Of a stretch of 64,000 nt of DNA, positions 17,096 to 25,849 are shown one piece after another; position 1 is the first letter of the stretch, and the number at the start of each line of letters is the position of its first letter. The notes beneath the pieces were generated by a model, which worked only from the letters and a program-made list of their open reading frames with translations, did no database searches and had not been told where the DNA came from. The stretch spans positions 3,784,501 to 3,848,500 of the forward strand of contig NZ_CP030032.1 in NCBI RefSeq assembly GCF_003258315.1, in the 5' to 3' direction. Position numbers and translations under genes: made by a program. Origin of the DNA: Bradymonas sediminis (lineage in GTDB: Bacteria; Myxococcota_A; Bradymonadia; Bradymonadales; Bradymonadaceae).

Positions 17096-19054
17096 ATGCG
17101 CATCCAGGATATCGACGCCAAAATCAACTCCCTAAAATCCCAGGCGTTGCGCGCGCTCGACGTCCCCGAGGAGCTCATCGCAGCGGTCAACCTCGAGACG
17201 CCCCCGCAGCCCGAGATGGGCGACCGCGGCATTCCCTGCTTTAGCCTGGCGCGCCACTTCCGCAAGGCCCCGCCGATGATCGCCGAGGACCTCGTTGAAT
17301 CCCTGCGCACGGTCATCGAGGGCTCGCTCAAAGACACCCCGCTCGGCCAGCTCATCGCCGAAGTCCGCCCGGTCGGCCCCTACGCCAACCTCTTCTTCGA
17401 CCGCGCCGCGCTCGCCGAATTGGTCCTGAGCGAGGCGCTTGATGACCAGAAATTCGGCGCCGACACCACCGCCTCGCCCGAGCATTGGGCCTTCGAATAT
17501 TCGGCGCCAAATACCAATAAGCCCCAGCACCTGGGCCACGTGCGAAACGACCTGCTCGGCTATAGCGTCGCCCAGATCACCCGCTGGGCCGGCCATAAAG
17601 TCACCCGCGTCAACCTGATCAACGACCGCGGCATTCATATCTGCAAGTCGATGCTCGCCTACCAAAAATGGGGCGACGGCGAGACCCCGGAGAGCTCGGG
17701 CATCAAAGGCGACCACCTGGTGGGCAAATATTACGTGCGCTTTAGCCAGGAGCTCGCCAAAGAATACGCGGCCTGGCTTGAGTCACCCGCGTCGGACGCG
17801 CGCTTCGAGACCTGGCAGGCCGAGCACCCCGTCGACCCCAAGGCGAAGACCCAACCCACGCCCGAGGAGCGCCGCGCCCAATTCGCCAGCGCCTATAAGG
17901 ACGCGTATTTTAACCAGGACAGCGCACTCGGCGGCGACGCCCGCGCGATGCTGCTGCGCTGGGAGGCCGGCGACGCCGACACCATGGCGCTGTGGAAGAT
18001 GATGAACGCCTGGGTGTTCAAGGGCTTCGACGAGACCTATGAGCGCCTGGGCATCGAGTTCGACCACACCTATTACGAATCGCAGACCTATAAATTCGGC
18101 AAGGATATCGTCCTCGACGCCCTCAAAGAGGGGCTCTTGGAGCAACTCGAAGACGGCGCGATCGTCGCCGACCTGGAGAAGCTCGGCCTCTCAGGCCAGG
18201 CGCAGGCTAAAAAAGTCCTGCTGCGCAGCGACGGCACCAGCGTCTATATGACCCAGGATATCGGCACCGCGCTCAAGCGCTTCGAGACCTATAACCTCGA
18301 CAATATGGTCTATGTCGTCGGCAACGAGCAGGAATACCATTTCCAGGTCCTCTTCAAGGTCCTCGCCCTGCTCAAACCCGAGCTGGCCGGGCGCCTCTAC
18401 CACCTCTCCTACGGCATGGTTGAGCTGCCCGAGGGCAAGATGAAGAGCCGCGAGGGCAAAGTCGTCGACGCCGACGACCTCATGGACCAGATGGAGGCGC
18501 TGGCCAACGAGGCCGTCCAGGAACGCTGGCCGGAGCTCAGCCCCGAAGACCTCAAGGAGCGCGCGCGCATCATCGGCATGGCCGCGCTGAAGTTCTATAT
18601 CCTGGACTTCAACCCGCGCACGACGGTGAGCTTCGACCCCAAAAAGTCCATCGACTTCCAGGGACGCACCGGCCCGTATTGCCTCTATAGCTACGCGCGC
18701 ATCCAGTCGATCGGGCGCAAGATGGGCGGCTGGCCGGCGCACACCGGCGAGGCGCGCGACGCCTGCCTGCGCGCCCTGCAGACCGACCTGGAGTTCGCGC
18801 TCATCCGTCACCTTCAGGATTGGCCGACGCTCGCCGCCCGCTCGGCGGCCGACCTCGACCCGAGCAAGATCAGCGAATACCTCTTCCGCCTGTGCAAGTC
18901 CTTTAGCACGCTCTATAACGACGACGCCCATAAGATCGTCGATATCGAGGACGCACAGCGCCGCGACGCCCTGCTCTACCTCGCCCAGGCCGTCGCACAG
19001 ACCCTGCAAAAGGGCCTGAATCTGTTGGGCATCGAGACCCTCGAGGAGATGTAA
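17096..19054 (+). CDS. argS: Arginyl-tRNA synthetase
   Basis: Class I aminoacyl-tRNA synthetase (652 aa) charging tRNA-Arg. The N-terminal additional domain is followed by the HIGH-type motif (APNTNKPQHLGHVRNDLLG), the Rossmann core, and the region normally carrying KMSK, here GKMKSREGKVV, the form found in many ArgS. The C-terminal DALR anticodon domain is recognisable (FALIRHLQDWP, ISEYLFRLCKSFSTLYND). ATG 17096 is chosen because upstream codons are in the intergenic stretch just after a terminator. Single gene with its own terminator. Confidence 0.96.
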   Translation: MRIQDIDAKINSLKSQALRALDVPEELIAAVNLETPPQPEMGDRGIPCFSLARHFRKAPPMIAEDLVESLRTVIEGSLKDTPLGQLIAEVRPVGPYANLFFDRAALAELVLSEALDDQKFGADTTASPEHWAFEYSAPNTNKPQHLGHVRNDLLGYSVAQITRWAGHKVTRVNLINDRGIHICKSMLAYQKWGDGETPESSGIKGDHLVGKYYVRFSQELAKEYAAWLESPASDARFETWQAEHPVDPKAKTQPTPEERRAQFASAYKDAYFNQDSALGGDARAMLLRWEAGDADTMALWKMMNAWVFKGFDETYERLGIEFDHTYYESQTYKFGKDIVLDALKEGLLEQLEDGAIVADLEKLGLSGQAQAKKVLLRSDGTSVYMTQDIGTALKRFETYNLDNMVYVVGNEQEYHFQVLFKVLALLKPELAGRLYHLSYGMVELPEGKMKSREGKVVDADDLMDQMEALANEAVQERWPELSPEDLKERARIIGMAALKFYILDFNPRTTVSFDPKKSIDFQGRTGPYCLYSYARIQSIGRKMGGWPAHTGEARDACLRALQTDLEFALIRHLQDWPTLAARSAADLDPSKISEYLFRLCKSFSTLYNDDAHKIVDIEDAQRRDALLYLAQAVAQTLQKGLNLLGIETLEEM

Positions 19055-19078
19055 TCCTCGCCGCAGCCTAAACGAAAA

Positions 19079-19124
19079 AATGCCCGCTATCTGCTCCCTA
19101 TGGAGTCAGATAGCGGGCGTTTTC
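19079..19124 (+). terminator. Intrinsic terminator of argS
   Basis: AATGCCCGCTATCTG pairs with CAGATAGCGGGCGTT (one mismatch near the base) around CTCCCTATGGAGT, followed by TTTT; the opposite strand has an A-run on the other side, so it may also serve the convergent operon. Confidence 0.9.
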
Positions 19125-19156
19125 GATCGTCTGGCGAGGCTTGAATAGGCCCAAAA

Positions 19157-19993
19157 TCACTTCGCGGCCAGCCGCAGGGCCCGGGTGGTCAGAACCTCGT
19201 AGATCTGCGCTAATTGCGGGTCTTCGAGCCCCTGAAGGGCTTCGAGGTGCCGGTCGATGGTCGCCTGATCGCCCCGGGCGGCCGGGCCGCTCAGGGCGTC
19301 GGCGGTGTCCTGGCGCTCAAGGTTCTCGACGCAGGAGCGCGCGAGCGGCAGCATCATCTGGCGCGCCTGGGCACGGCTGATGCCGGCCTGCTCGGCCATC
19401 GCGAAGGCCGCGTCCATCAGCGCCACCAGCAGATTCGCCGTGGTGACGGCCGAGGCATGGTAGAGCAGCTTATTTTCCGAATCGATCTCAACCGGCGTCA
19501 CGCCGATGGCGCCCATCAGCGCGCGCGCGAATTCGAGCGCCGGCGCGTCGCCCTCAAGCGACCAGGCGCATTTACTCAGCATGTTAAGCGCCTGAGCCGG
19601 GTCGGTGATAGCCTGCAGCGGATGCAGCGAGCCCACCGGCCCGGGGATGCCGGCGTCGCGCAAAAGCTGCGAGCTCAGGCTCCCCGCGGTATGCAGGACG
19701 ATCTGGTCGTCGACCAGATAGGGGGCGAGCGCCTCGGCCGCCGCGGCGATTTCGGCGTCGACGACGGTGAGCCAGATAACGTCCGCGTGCGCGACGATCC
19801 GACTGGCAACCTGGCCCAGCGACGCGTGATAGGTGTGCTCCGGGTGGACCAACTCCGATGCGCGGCGCGCGGCCTCGGAGCTTCGGTTCCAAGTCGCATC
19901 CACCGGGATCCCCAGGGAGGTGGCCAGCAGGCCGAGCGTAATCCCGACCCGCCCAGCGCCGACGATCGCCCAGCGTTTCTTCAACGAATTCAT
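19157..19993 (-). CDS. DUF2520 family NAD(P)-binding protein
   Basis: A 278-residue protein with an N-terminal Rossmann fold (WAIVGAGRVGITLG, residues 8-21) and a C-terminal helical domain, the DUF2520/Rossmann-like arrangement. It resembles ketopantoate reductase and pyrroline-5-carboxylate reductase in layout (GSLHPLQAI and LLYHASAVTTANLLVALMDAA are typical of DUF2520). Members are often next to pantothenate genes, but here the neighbours are nadD and a NamZ-type gene. Last gene of a three-gene operon, 17 bases after nadD. Substrate unknown. Confidence 0.85.
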   Translation of the reverse strand: MNSLKKRWAIVGAGRVGITLGLLATSLGIPVDATWNRSSEAARRASELVHPEHTYHASLGQVASRIVAHADVIWLTVVDAEIAAAAEALAPYLVDDQIVLHTAGSLSSQLLRDAGIPGPVGSLHPLQAITDPAQALNMLSKCAWSLEGDAPALEFARALMGAIGVTPVEIDSENKLLYHASAVTTANLLVALMDAAFAMAEQAGISRAQARQMMLPLARSCVENLERQDTADALSGPAARGDQATIDRHLEALQGLEDPQLAQIYEVLTTRALRLAAK

Positions 19994-20010
19994 GGTATTG
20001 CTGTCGTTTA

Positions 20011-20586
20011 TTATGGCTTATAGATTTCGTGCAGGCGCACATACTCGAGGACATCGCGCGAGAGCCAGAAGCGAAGATCATCGTAATTCTCTTCGCGTAG
20101 CTGCTCGCGAACGCGCGTCGAGCTGACGTTGGGCAGCCGAAATTCGGTGCTCTTCGGGTGCGCGTCGCCGGTGTGCCCGGCGCGCCCGATGACGATCAAA
20201 TCGACCAACTCCATCAGGCCATCCCAATTCTTCCAGCGGTCGGCCTCGCCCAAAATATCGCTCCCGACGATCAGCGAATAATCGTGCTTCGGATAGCGCT
20301 CATTCAACGCCTGGACGGTGTCGATGGTGCGGCTCTCGCCGCCCAGGTCACGCTCAATCTGGCAGATGGACACGCCCTCGATATGCCCGAGCGCGAGCTG
20401 GCACATGCGGATGCGATGCTCGAAGGAGGCCAGCGCCTTGTCGAAGGCGTGCTGATAGGTCGGCACCCACCAGACCTCGTCGAGGCGGTGGGTCTGCATC
20501 GCCCAGACCGTCGTCAAGGTGTGGCAAATATGCGGCGGGTTGAAGCTGCCGCCGAAGAGCCCGATTTTTTTGCGTCCAACGTCCAT
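20011..20586 (-). CDS. nadD: Nicotinate-nucleotide adenylyltransferase
   Basis: Transfers AMP from ATP to nicotinate mononucleotide in NAD synthesis (191 aa). The nucleotidyltransferase signature is GLFGGSFNPPHICH, where HICH stands for the usual HxGH; the second motif is SSTRVREQL. An intermediate segment (DYSLIVGSDILGEADRWKNW) matches the family. The replacement of Gly by Cys in HxGH is an oddity but not rare across the superfamily. It is the middle gene of an operon; the DUF1343 gene lies 21 bases upstream. Confidence 0.92.
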   Translation of the reverse strand: MDVGRKKIGLFGGSFNPPHICHTLTTVWAMQTHRLDEVWWVPTYQHAFDKALASFEHRIRMCQLALGHIEGVSICQIERDLGGESRTIDTVQALNERYPKHDYSLIVGSDILGEADRWKNWDGLMELVDLIVIGRAGHTGDAHPKSTEFRLPNVSSTRVREQLREENYDDLRFWLSRDVLEYVRLHEIYKP

Positions 20587-20607
20587 AGATCCAATCCGGT
20601 CGCGGCG

Positions 20608-21792
20608 TTATTTATATAGAAGGCAGCTCTCGCGGCGCGCCAAAAACTCCTCGCGCATCGGATCTTCGGCGTTGGCCACCTCGACCGGATTCTGGCCGGC
20701 CTCAAGCGCCTCGCGCCGCGCCACGTCGCCAATCAGCAGGTCGATGGCCAGGATATCGTCGACAAACTCATAGGCCTTGGTGCGCCACTCCATGACCCCG
20801 GGCTGCTCGAGCAGCGCGCTGATAATCGCGTAGGACATGGCCACGCTCTCGAACACATCGCGGTCGGTGACGTGAATCTGGAGCCCCGCGCAGGTCGCGT
20901 TCGCGTGCTTCTGGAACATCGGGCGAAAGGACGCCAGGCGGTACTCAACGCCGGGCAAATTGAACGCCATCATGCGCTCGCGAAGGCGCACCGCGTCGAG
21001 CCCCGGAGCCCCGAAGAGCTCGAAGGGCCGCGTCGTCCCGCGCGCCTCGCTCAGGGTCGTCCCCTCGAGGATGCACTGGCCGGGATACACAATCGCGGTG
21101 TCGAGCGTCGGCATATTCGGGCTCGGCATCACCCAGGGAAGGCCGGTCTCGTCGAACCACATCTCGCGGCGCCACCCCTTCATCTCGATGACCTCGTACT
21201 CGCACTCCCAGCAGCAATATTTCGCGAAGAAATGCGCCAACTCGCCCAGCGTCATCCCGTGGCGGGTCATCAGCGGCTGCATGCCGACGAAGGAGCGCAT
21301 CTCGTCGCGCACGATATTGCCCTCCATCCCGACGCCGGTGATGGGGTTGGGCCGGTCGAGCACCCAGACCTCGACGCCGGCCTCGCCGCAGGCCTGCATC
21401 ATCAGCCCGATGGTGTAGGCGTAGGTATAATAGCGGGAGCCGATATCTTGGATGTCGGCGATGACGATATCCAGGTCGGCCAGGTCTTCGGCGCTGGGCT
21501 GTAGGCTCTCGAAGGTCGAGCCGTATAGGCTCACCGTGGGGATGCCGCTGATGGGGTCGCGGGTCTCGGAGACGCTCTCCATATCCTGGGCCTCGGCGCG
21601 CACGCCGTGCTCGGGCCCAAAGAGGCGCTTAAGCTCAACCCCGCGGGCGGCGAGCGCGTCGATGGCGTGCTCCAGCGTGTGGTCGACGGTGGTGGGGTTG
21701 GCGAGCAGGCCGACGCGCGCGCCGGCCAGACGGCTGATGCGTGCGCGGTCGGCGAGTAATTGGTCGAGGCCGGTTTCTACGCGAATTTTCAA
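20608..21792 (-). CDS. DUF1343 protein, NamZ-type exo-N-acetylmuramidase relative
   Basis: A 394-residue protein with the DUF1343 pattern: LLANPTTVDH, LFGPEHGVRAEAQ, DIQDIGSRYYTYAYT, LDRPNPITG, LEGTTLSEARGTTRPFELFGAPG. The family founder NamZ removes terminal MurNAc from peptidoglycan fragments. Other members carry an export signal; this one does not, so it may be cytosolic and act on recycled muropeptides. The TTG start at 21792 is supported by GGGAG 8 bases upstream. First gene of the operon with nadD and DUF2520. Confidence 0.87.
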   Translation of the reverse strand: MKIRVETGLDQLLADRARISRLAGARVGLLANPTTVDHTLEHAIDALAARGVELKRLFGPEHGVRAEAQDMESVSETRDPISGIPTVSLYGSTFESLQPSAEDLADLDIVIADIQDIGSRYYTYAYTIGLMMQACGEAGVEVWVLDRPNPITGVGMEGNIVRDEMRSFVGMQPLMTRHGMTLGELAHFFAKYCCWECEYEVIEMKGWRREMWFDETGLPWVMPSPNMPTLDTAIVYPGQCILEGTTLSEARGTTRPFELFGAPGLDAVRLRERMMAFNLPGVEYRLASFRPMFQKHANATCAGLQIHVTDRDVFESVAMSYAIISALLEQPGVMEWRTKAYEFVDDILAIDLLIGDVARREALEAGQNPVEVANAEDPMREEFLARRESCLLYK

Positions 21793-21836
21793 CTTATAGC
21801 TCCCGCTCTAAATGCGACGGATGGACATGAAAATAG

Positions 21837-21871
21837 GCCCCCAAGCGTCGCGTATCGCGTCGGTTGGGGGC
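21837..21871 (-). terminator. Terminator for the sensor gene
   Basis: GCCCCCAA and TTGGGGGC form an 8-bp stem enclosing a CGCG/CGCG hairpin; on the minus strand it is followed by a short T-run (CTATTTTC). Confidence 0.6.
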
Positions 21872-21902
21872 GTCTTTGATATAGCAGATTTAGGCCGGCG
21901 AC

Positions 21903-23354
21903 TCAGCCCTGATCATCGCTGGGCTCTTTGGGCGCATCCGCGCTGCTGGGCTTGGGCGCTCTGCCCATGCCGGGCAACGCGACGCCGGTGACCTTGCCAG
22001 GCGCGGCCTTCGCGCTGCTGGTGTCATTTTCGACCATTAGCTCGCCCCAATCGCCGTGGGCGTTCGGGTCGTCGGGCATGGGCTTACCCTGCAAATACGC
22101 GCTCATCAGGTTGAGGCCCTGGATGATGCTCAGATACGTCTCGTCCTTGCTCTCCGTGGCGAACGCGTAGTCTTTGTTTCCGGCCAGGATTTCGCCCAAC
22201 CCGTTCTCGATATCCGTGAGCGGCTTGCGCGATGCCTGGATGAAGAAGAGTATAAGGATGATGCCAACCACCAGGATTGCCACGGCCAGCGCGAGGAAAT
22301 TCGTGGTCGCCTGAGCGACGGGGGTCTTCGCGTCCGACAGCGGACTCAGCACGATAAATCCAGCCGGCTGCTCGGCCACGCCGAATTGATTGCCGAAGAA
22401 TCGCGCCATCGCCAAATAGGATTTGCCGCCGAATTCCAACGTGCGCACCGCGTCGGGGGAGTCCGACTCGAGCAGATTTTGAGCGGAGAACGCCGCCGCG
22501 CTCAGCTCATCTTCCTCTGCGCTGGCCAGGCTCGACGCGACGATCTTATTGCCGTGAAAGAACGCAAATTCGGGCGCCGAGATAGCGCTCGATTTGGTAT
22601 CCTCACCGCCGGGCGCAGCGAAGCCGGCGAGCAAGCTCTGCGACTCTTTGGCCAACCCGTCATGAATAAGCGTCCCCGCCACCACGACGCCGCGCGCAGA
22701 TTGCGACGCGGTCGGGCGAATCGGCACGATCGCCACGCGGTAAAGCGCGGGCGAATCAGTCTCATTCCACGCCCAGGTCCAGATCTCGGTTTTAATCTGA
22801 TTATCCTGCACCGCCTTCAACACGGTCGGATGAGTCTTGGCGACGTTGGTATCCCACCAGCGCTTTCGGCCACGCCCCAGGGCGGCGACCGATTTTCCGT
22901 TCTGGTCGAGCACCATGAAGATGTCCGGCACGGCAGGGTCACGCGCGTAGAGGTCGCGGTCCTGGTTAAGGGTCGCCGCGGCGGACTTCGCCGCCTCGGT
23001 CATGCGCAGCTCGTCGACCTTGAGCGGCTCGTCATACACCGCCACATGGCGCACACCGTCGGCGGTCTTGGCCTCCGGGTATTTAGCGAAGAGTTGCTCA
23101 TAGAGCAGCTCGTTATTGGTCAGGCGCATCGTGCTATAGAGCTCCTCGCCCTGCGCGGTGAATTGCGCTTTGGCGATCAGCGCGACTTCATCGAGGCGCA
23201 GCGAATGCTGGGCCACCGTGGCCGAGCGGCGCATCGACGCCTCAACATTCTCCTCCAGCGAGGACTGAATCTGGCCATTGAGGATGAAATAAGCGCCACC
23301 GGTCAGAACACAGAGGAGCACGAAATATGTGAGAATAATTTTTGCTCGAAACAT
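21903..23354 (-). CDS. Membrane sensor with CACHE-like domain and no output domain
   Basis: A 483-residue protein with a membrane helix at 7-25, a periplasmic region of about 320 residues and a second helix near 350-370, followed by about 110 cytoplasmic residues. The periplasmic part resembles double-CACHE sensor domains (long N-terminal helix, then DIFMVLDQNGKSVAALG and AFFHGNKIVASSL strands). The cytoplasmic part has a HAMP-like beginning (ASRKPLTDIENGLGEILAGN) and then a disordered tail rich in Pro and Ser. No kinase, cyclase or MCP signalling domain is present. It may work with a partner or through the tail. Confidence 0.72.
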   Translation of the reverse strand: MFRAKIILTYFVLLCVLTGGAYFILNGQIQSSLEENVEASMRRSATVAQHSLRLDEVALIAKAQFTAQGEELYSTMRLTNNELLYEQLFAKYPEAKTADGVRHVAVYDEPLKVDELRMTEAAKSAAATLNQDRDLYARDPAVPDIFMVLDQNGKSVAALGRGRKRWWDTNVAKTHPTVLKAVQDNQIKTEIWTWAWNETDSPALYRVAIVPIRPTASQSARGVVVAGTLIHDGLAKESQSLLAGFAAPGGEDTKSSAISAPEFAFFHGNKIVASSLASAEEDELSAAAFSAQNLLESDSPDAVRTLEFGGKSYLAMARFFGNQFGVAEQPAGFIVLSPLSDAKTPVAQATTNFLALAVAILVVGIILILFFIQASRKPLTDIENGLGEILAGNKDYAFATESKDETYLSIIQGLNLMSAYLQGKPMPDDPNAHGDWGELMVENDTSSAKAAPGKVTGVALPGMGRAPKPSSADAPKEPSDDQG

Positions 23355-23548
23355 CGCTCACCGTCCTAGTGGCAGGGAGTTGCAGGGTTGTACGGCACGG
23401 GTGCACCGTTTTTTCTGCATCCTAAATAAACACTTTATCGACTCAATCACGAAGGGGCATATTATCGGGCGCCCCCGATGCCGTCAATTCACATGCAGGT
23501 CCAGAAAATATGCCCCTCGGGCAAATCCCCCGCTGGCGCATCAAGCGC

Positions 23549-24613
23549 CTACGCGGTCGCCTGGAGTCGCTGCTCCTGCTGCTTGATCACCCAGGTGACC
23601 AGGCGGCGATAGTCGCTGGCGCCGCGGCTCTCCGGGGCGTACTCAAAGATGGTCTTCGACTCGCTGGGCGCTTCTTTAAGGCGGGTGTTGACGCGCACCG
23701 GCGGCAGGACCTTGTCGTGGAAATGCCCCTGCAGGGTCTTGACCGCCTCGTCGCTGATCTTATTGCGCATATCGTAGAAGGTCGGCAAAATGCCCATCAC
23801 GCTGATGGGGTGCAGCAGGACCCGGTTGACGTTGCGCAGGGTCTTCATGACCTGCTTGACGCCCACCAGGCTCAAGAAGTCGCAGGCCACCGGCACGATC
23901 AGGTGGTCGGCGAAGGTCAGCGCGTTCATATTGAGCAACGACAAACTCGGGCCGCAGTCGAGCAGGATGATATCGTAGGCGCCGACATCGAGCAGGCGCT
24001 TCCTGAGCATCTTGTCGCGGTCCTCGTCCAGGCGCGCCAAAAAGATCTCGGCGGAGGCCAGCGTGTCGTCGGCAGGCAATATATCCAGGTTCGGCCGCGC
24101 CGACACCGTGCACTCCTCAAGCGCCGCGCCCTCCACCAACACATGGTAGAGCGTCTTCTTGCCGCTCACCCCCAGGCTCACGCCCACGTGGCCCTGGCTG
24201 TCGACGTCGATGATGAGCACGCGCAGGCCCTGCTTGGCGAGCCCCGCGCCCAGGTTGACCGTGGTCGTGGTCTTACCCGTGCCGCCCTTCTGGTTGAGAA
24301 TCGCGATGCGCATCGGACCCTGCTCGGCCTGAATCGTGCGTCGACGATAATCGTTCACCGCCGGCTTTCGACACTCCATGCTGCAATAGTGGACGGTTTT
24401 GCCCTCCACCGTTGCCTGTTGGAATGCGTATTTCGGCTCGAAATCTCGCCCGCAACCACTGCACGGAACCTGGCCGCGCTCGGCAGTCTGATCCTGCCGG
24501 CATTGGTTGCTGCAATAATATTCGACTCCATCTTTGGTTCGCTCGATCTGATAGCGAAATTTAACCAAAAATTGCTTCTCACAGACCGTGCATTCTTTGA
24601 GCGCCGTAGCCAT
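23549..24613 (-). CDS. Zinc-finger ParA-type ATPase
   Basis: A 354-residue protein in two parts. Residues 1-98 contain two CxxC...CxxxC fingers (Cys8, 11, 34, 38 and Cys51, 54, 77, 81) of treble-clef, MYM/TRASH-like pattern. Residues 101-354 are a full ParA/Soj-type ATPase: deviant Walker A KGGTGKTTT (109-117), LIIDVDSQGHV, and a switch segment YDIILLDCGPSL. The conventional ParA would begin at Met101, so the fingers are an extra N-terminal addition. Neither a parB gene nor parS sites are evident nearby. Possible roles are placement of a cellular structure or plasmid-like cargo. Confidence 0.88.
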   Translation of the reverse strand: MATALKECTVCEKQFLVKFRYQIERTKDGVEYYCSNQCRQDQTAERGQVPCSGCGRDFEPKYAFQQATVEGKTVHYCSMECRKPAVNDYRRRTIQAEQGPMRIAILNQKGGTGKTTTTVNLGAGLAKQGLRVLIIDVDSQGHVGVSLGVSGKKTLYHVLVEGAALEECTVSARPNLDILPADDTLASAEIFLARLDEDRDKMLRKRLLDVGAYDIILLDCGPSLSLLNMNALTFADHLIVPVACDFLSLVGVKQVMKTLRNVNRVLLHPISVMGILPTFYDMRNKISDEAVKTLQGHFHDKVLPPVRVNTRLKEAPSESKTIFEYAPESRGASDYRRLVTWVIKQQEQRLQATA

Positions 24614-24740
24614 CCGGGTATGTCTCCATAATCCTTAAAAAAGCATGACCGTCGACATCGCGACGGCCCGCTGCAAGTTAGTGATACATCGGGGCTTCGG
24701 TCAAGCGCCCCGCGCCAAAAAGCGCCTTGGAAAAGACCGC

Positions 24741-25706
24741 TTAAGTCGAGCTTTCTGCGGGTGTTAGCCCGCCCCCGCCCAGCCTAAACCAGCCCAGCGC
24801 CCCCAGACCGAGCAACACCCCAAACCACAGGGTCGTAAATCGTATCAAATAGGTCGCCGCGGTGGCGCTGCTCTCGTCGCCAAATATCCCCATCAGCATC
24901 AACACCCCAATCATCGAGGCCTCGGCGACGCCCAGGCCGCCGGGTAAAAAACTGATGGCCCCAAGAATCGTGGTCATCGCGAAGATAAACGACGCCGACT
25001 GAAGGGTGGCGTGCTCGGCGCCCAGGGCGTGCAAGATCAGATAAAACGCGAACGCCTCCATCGACCAACCGAGCACGCTCAACACGGTCGTGCCGCTGAG
25101 CAGCCGCCACGACAGCAGCTCGCGCGCGGCCTCGTAGGACTGCTCCAGCGGCCCGCGAAGATGCCCCACGAGAGGCAATTTCTCCCATAGATTCAACAAC
25201 TTGTGGACGATGGACGGGCGATTAAGCACCACGATAAGCAGCCCCACCAACACCAGGGCCGCGCCGAACGCCACCCGCCCGAAGTCGAAGGTCGCGATGC
25301 CCACCCCGGCGATGACGAAGAGCCCCAGCAGGTCAGTGATGCGCTCGGCGAAGACAATCGGCGCGCTGCGCGCCACCGGCAAATCGTAGCGCTCCTTGAG
25401 CAACATGCTCTTGAGCACCTCGCCGATCTTGCCAGGCGTCACCGACATCGCCATGCCGGCGATGAAGATATTGAGGCTCGCCCCCAGCGGGACCGCGAAA
25501 TTTAGTTTTTTGAGATAAAGCTGCCATTTGGCAAATCGCAGCGCGTAGTTGAGCACCGACAGGCCCAGCGCCGCCAGCACGACCGAGACCGGGAAGCTGG
25601 CCAGGCTGGCGAGGAGCCCCTTGGCGTCGGTGAATAGGGCGATGGCGGCGTAGACCAGCGCGCCAAAGATCACGCCCCACAAGATACGTTTTTCGAGTTT
25701 TCCCAC
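24741..25706 (-). CDS. UPF0104/YbhN flippase-like membrane protein
   Basis: A 321-residue integral membrane protein with about eight hydrophobic helices and the characteristic pattern LNIFIAGMAMSVTPGKIGEVLKSMLLKERY and FLPGGLGVAEASMIGVL, which mark the lysylphosphatidylglycerol synthase membrane domain and UPF0104 family (flippase-like domain). The catalytic part of MprF is absent. Probably moves a lipid or lipid-linked molecule across the inner membrane. GTG start at 25706 has no clear Shine-Dalgarno sequence. Confidence 0.82.
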   Translation of the reverse strand: MGKLEKRILWGVIFGALVYAAIALFTDAKGLLASLASFPVSVVLAALGLSVLNYALRFAKWQLYLKKLNFAVPLGASLNIFIAGMAMSVTPGKIGEVLKSMLLKERYDLPVARSAPIVFAERITDLLGLFVIAGVGIATFDFGRVAFGAALVLVGLLIVVLNRPSIVHKLLNLWEKLPLVGHLRGPLEQSYEAARELLSWRLLSGTTVLSVLGWSMEAFAFYLILHALGAEHATLQSASFIFAMTTILGAISFLPGGLGVAEASMIGVLMLMGIFGDESSATAATYLIRFTTLWFGVLLGLGALGWFRLGGGGLTPAESST

Positions 25707-25849
25707 GTCGGCTGCTTCGGGTTCGGGGTGCGTTGTTCGCGTCCATCGTCTTCGTTGGAAGCAGACATAGCATTATTGACGCAAATCCCGCCATCTTCGC
25801 AGCGTATTTTTGGGCGCCGGGCCACCGGACGATGGCCGCCGGCGAGCGC

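Noticed and set aside
22056-23369. Long plus-strand open frame antisense to the sensor gene
   Set aside because: Arg/His-rich translation typical of antisense frames in GC-rich DNA; the minus-strand gene explains the region.
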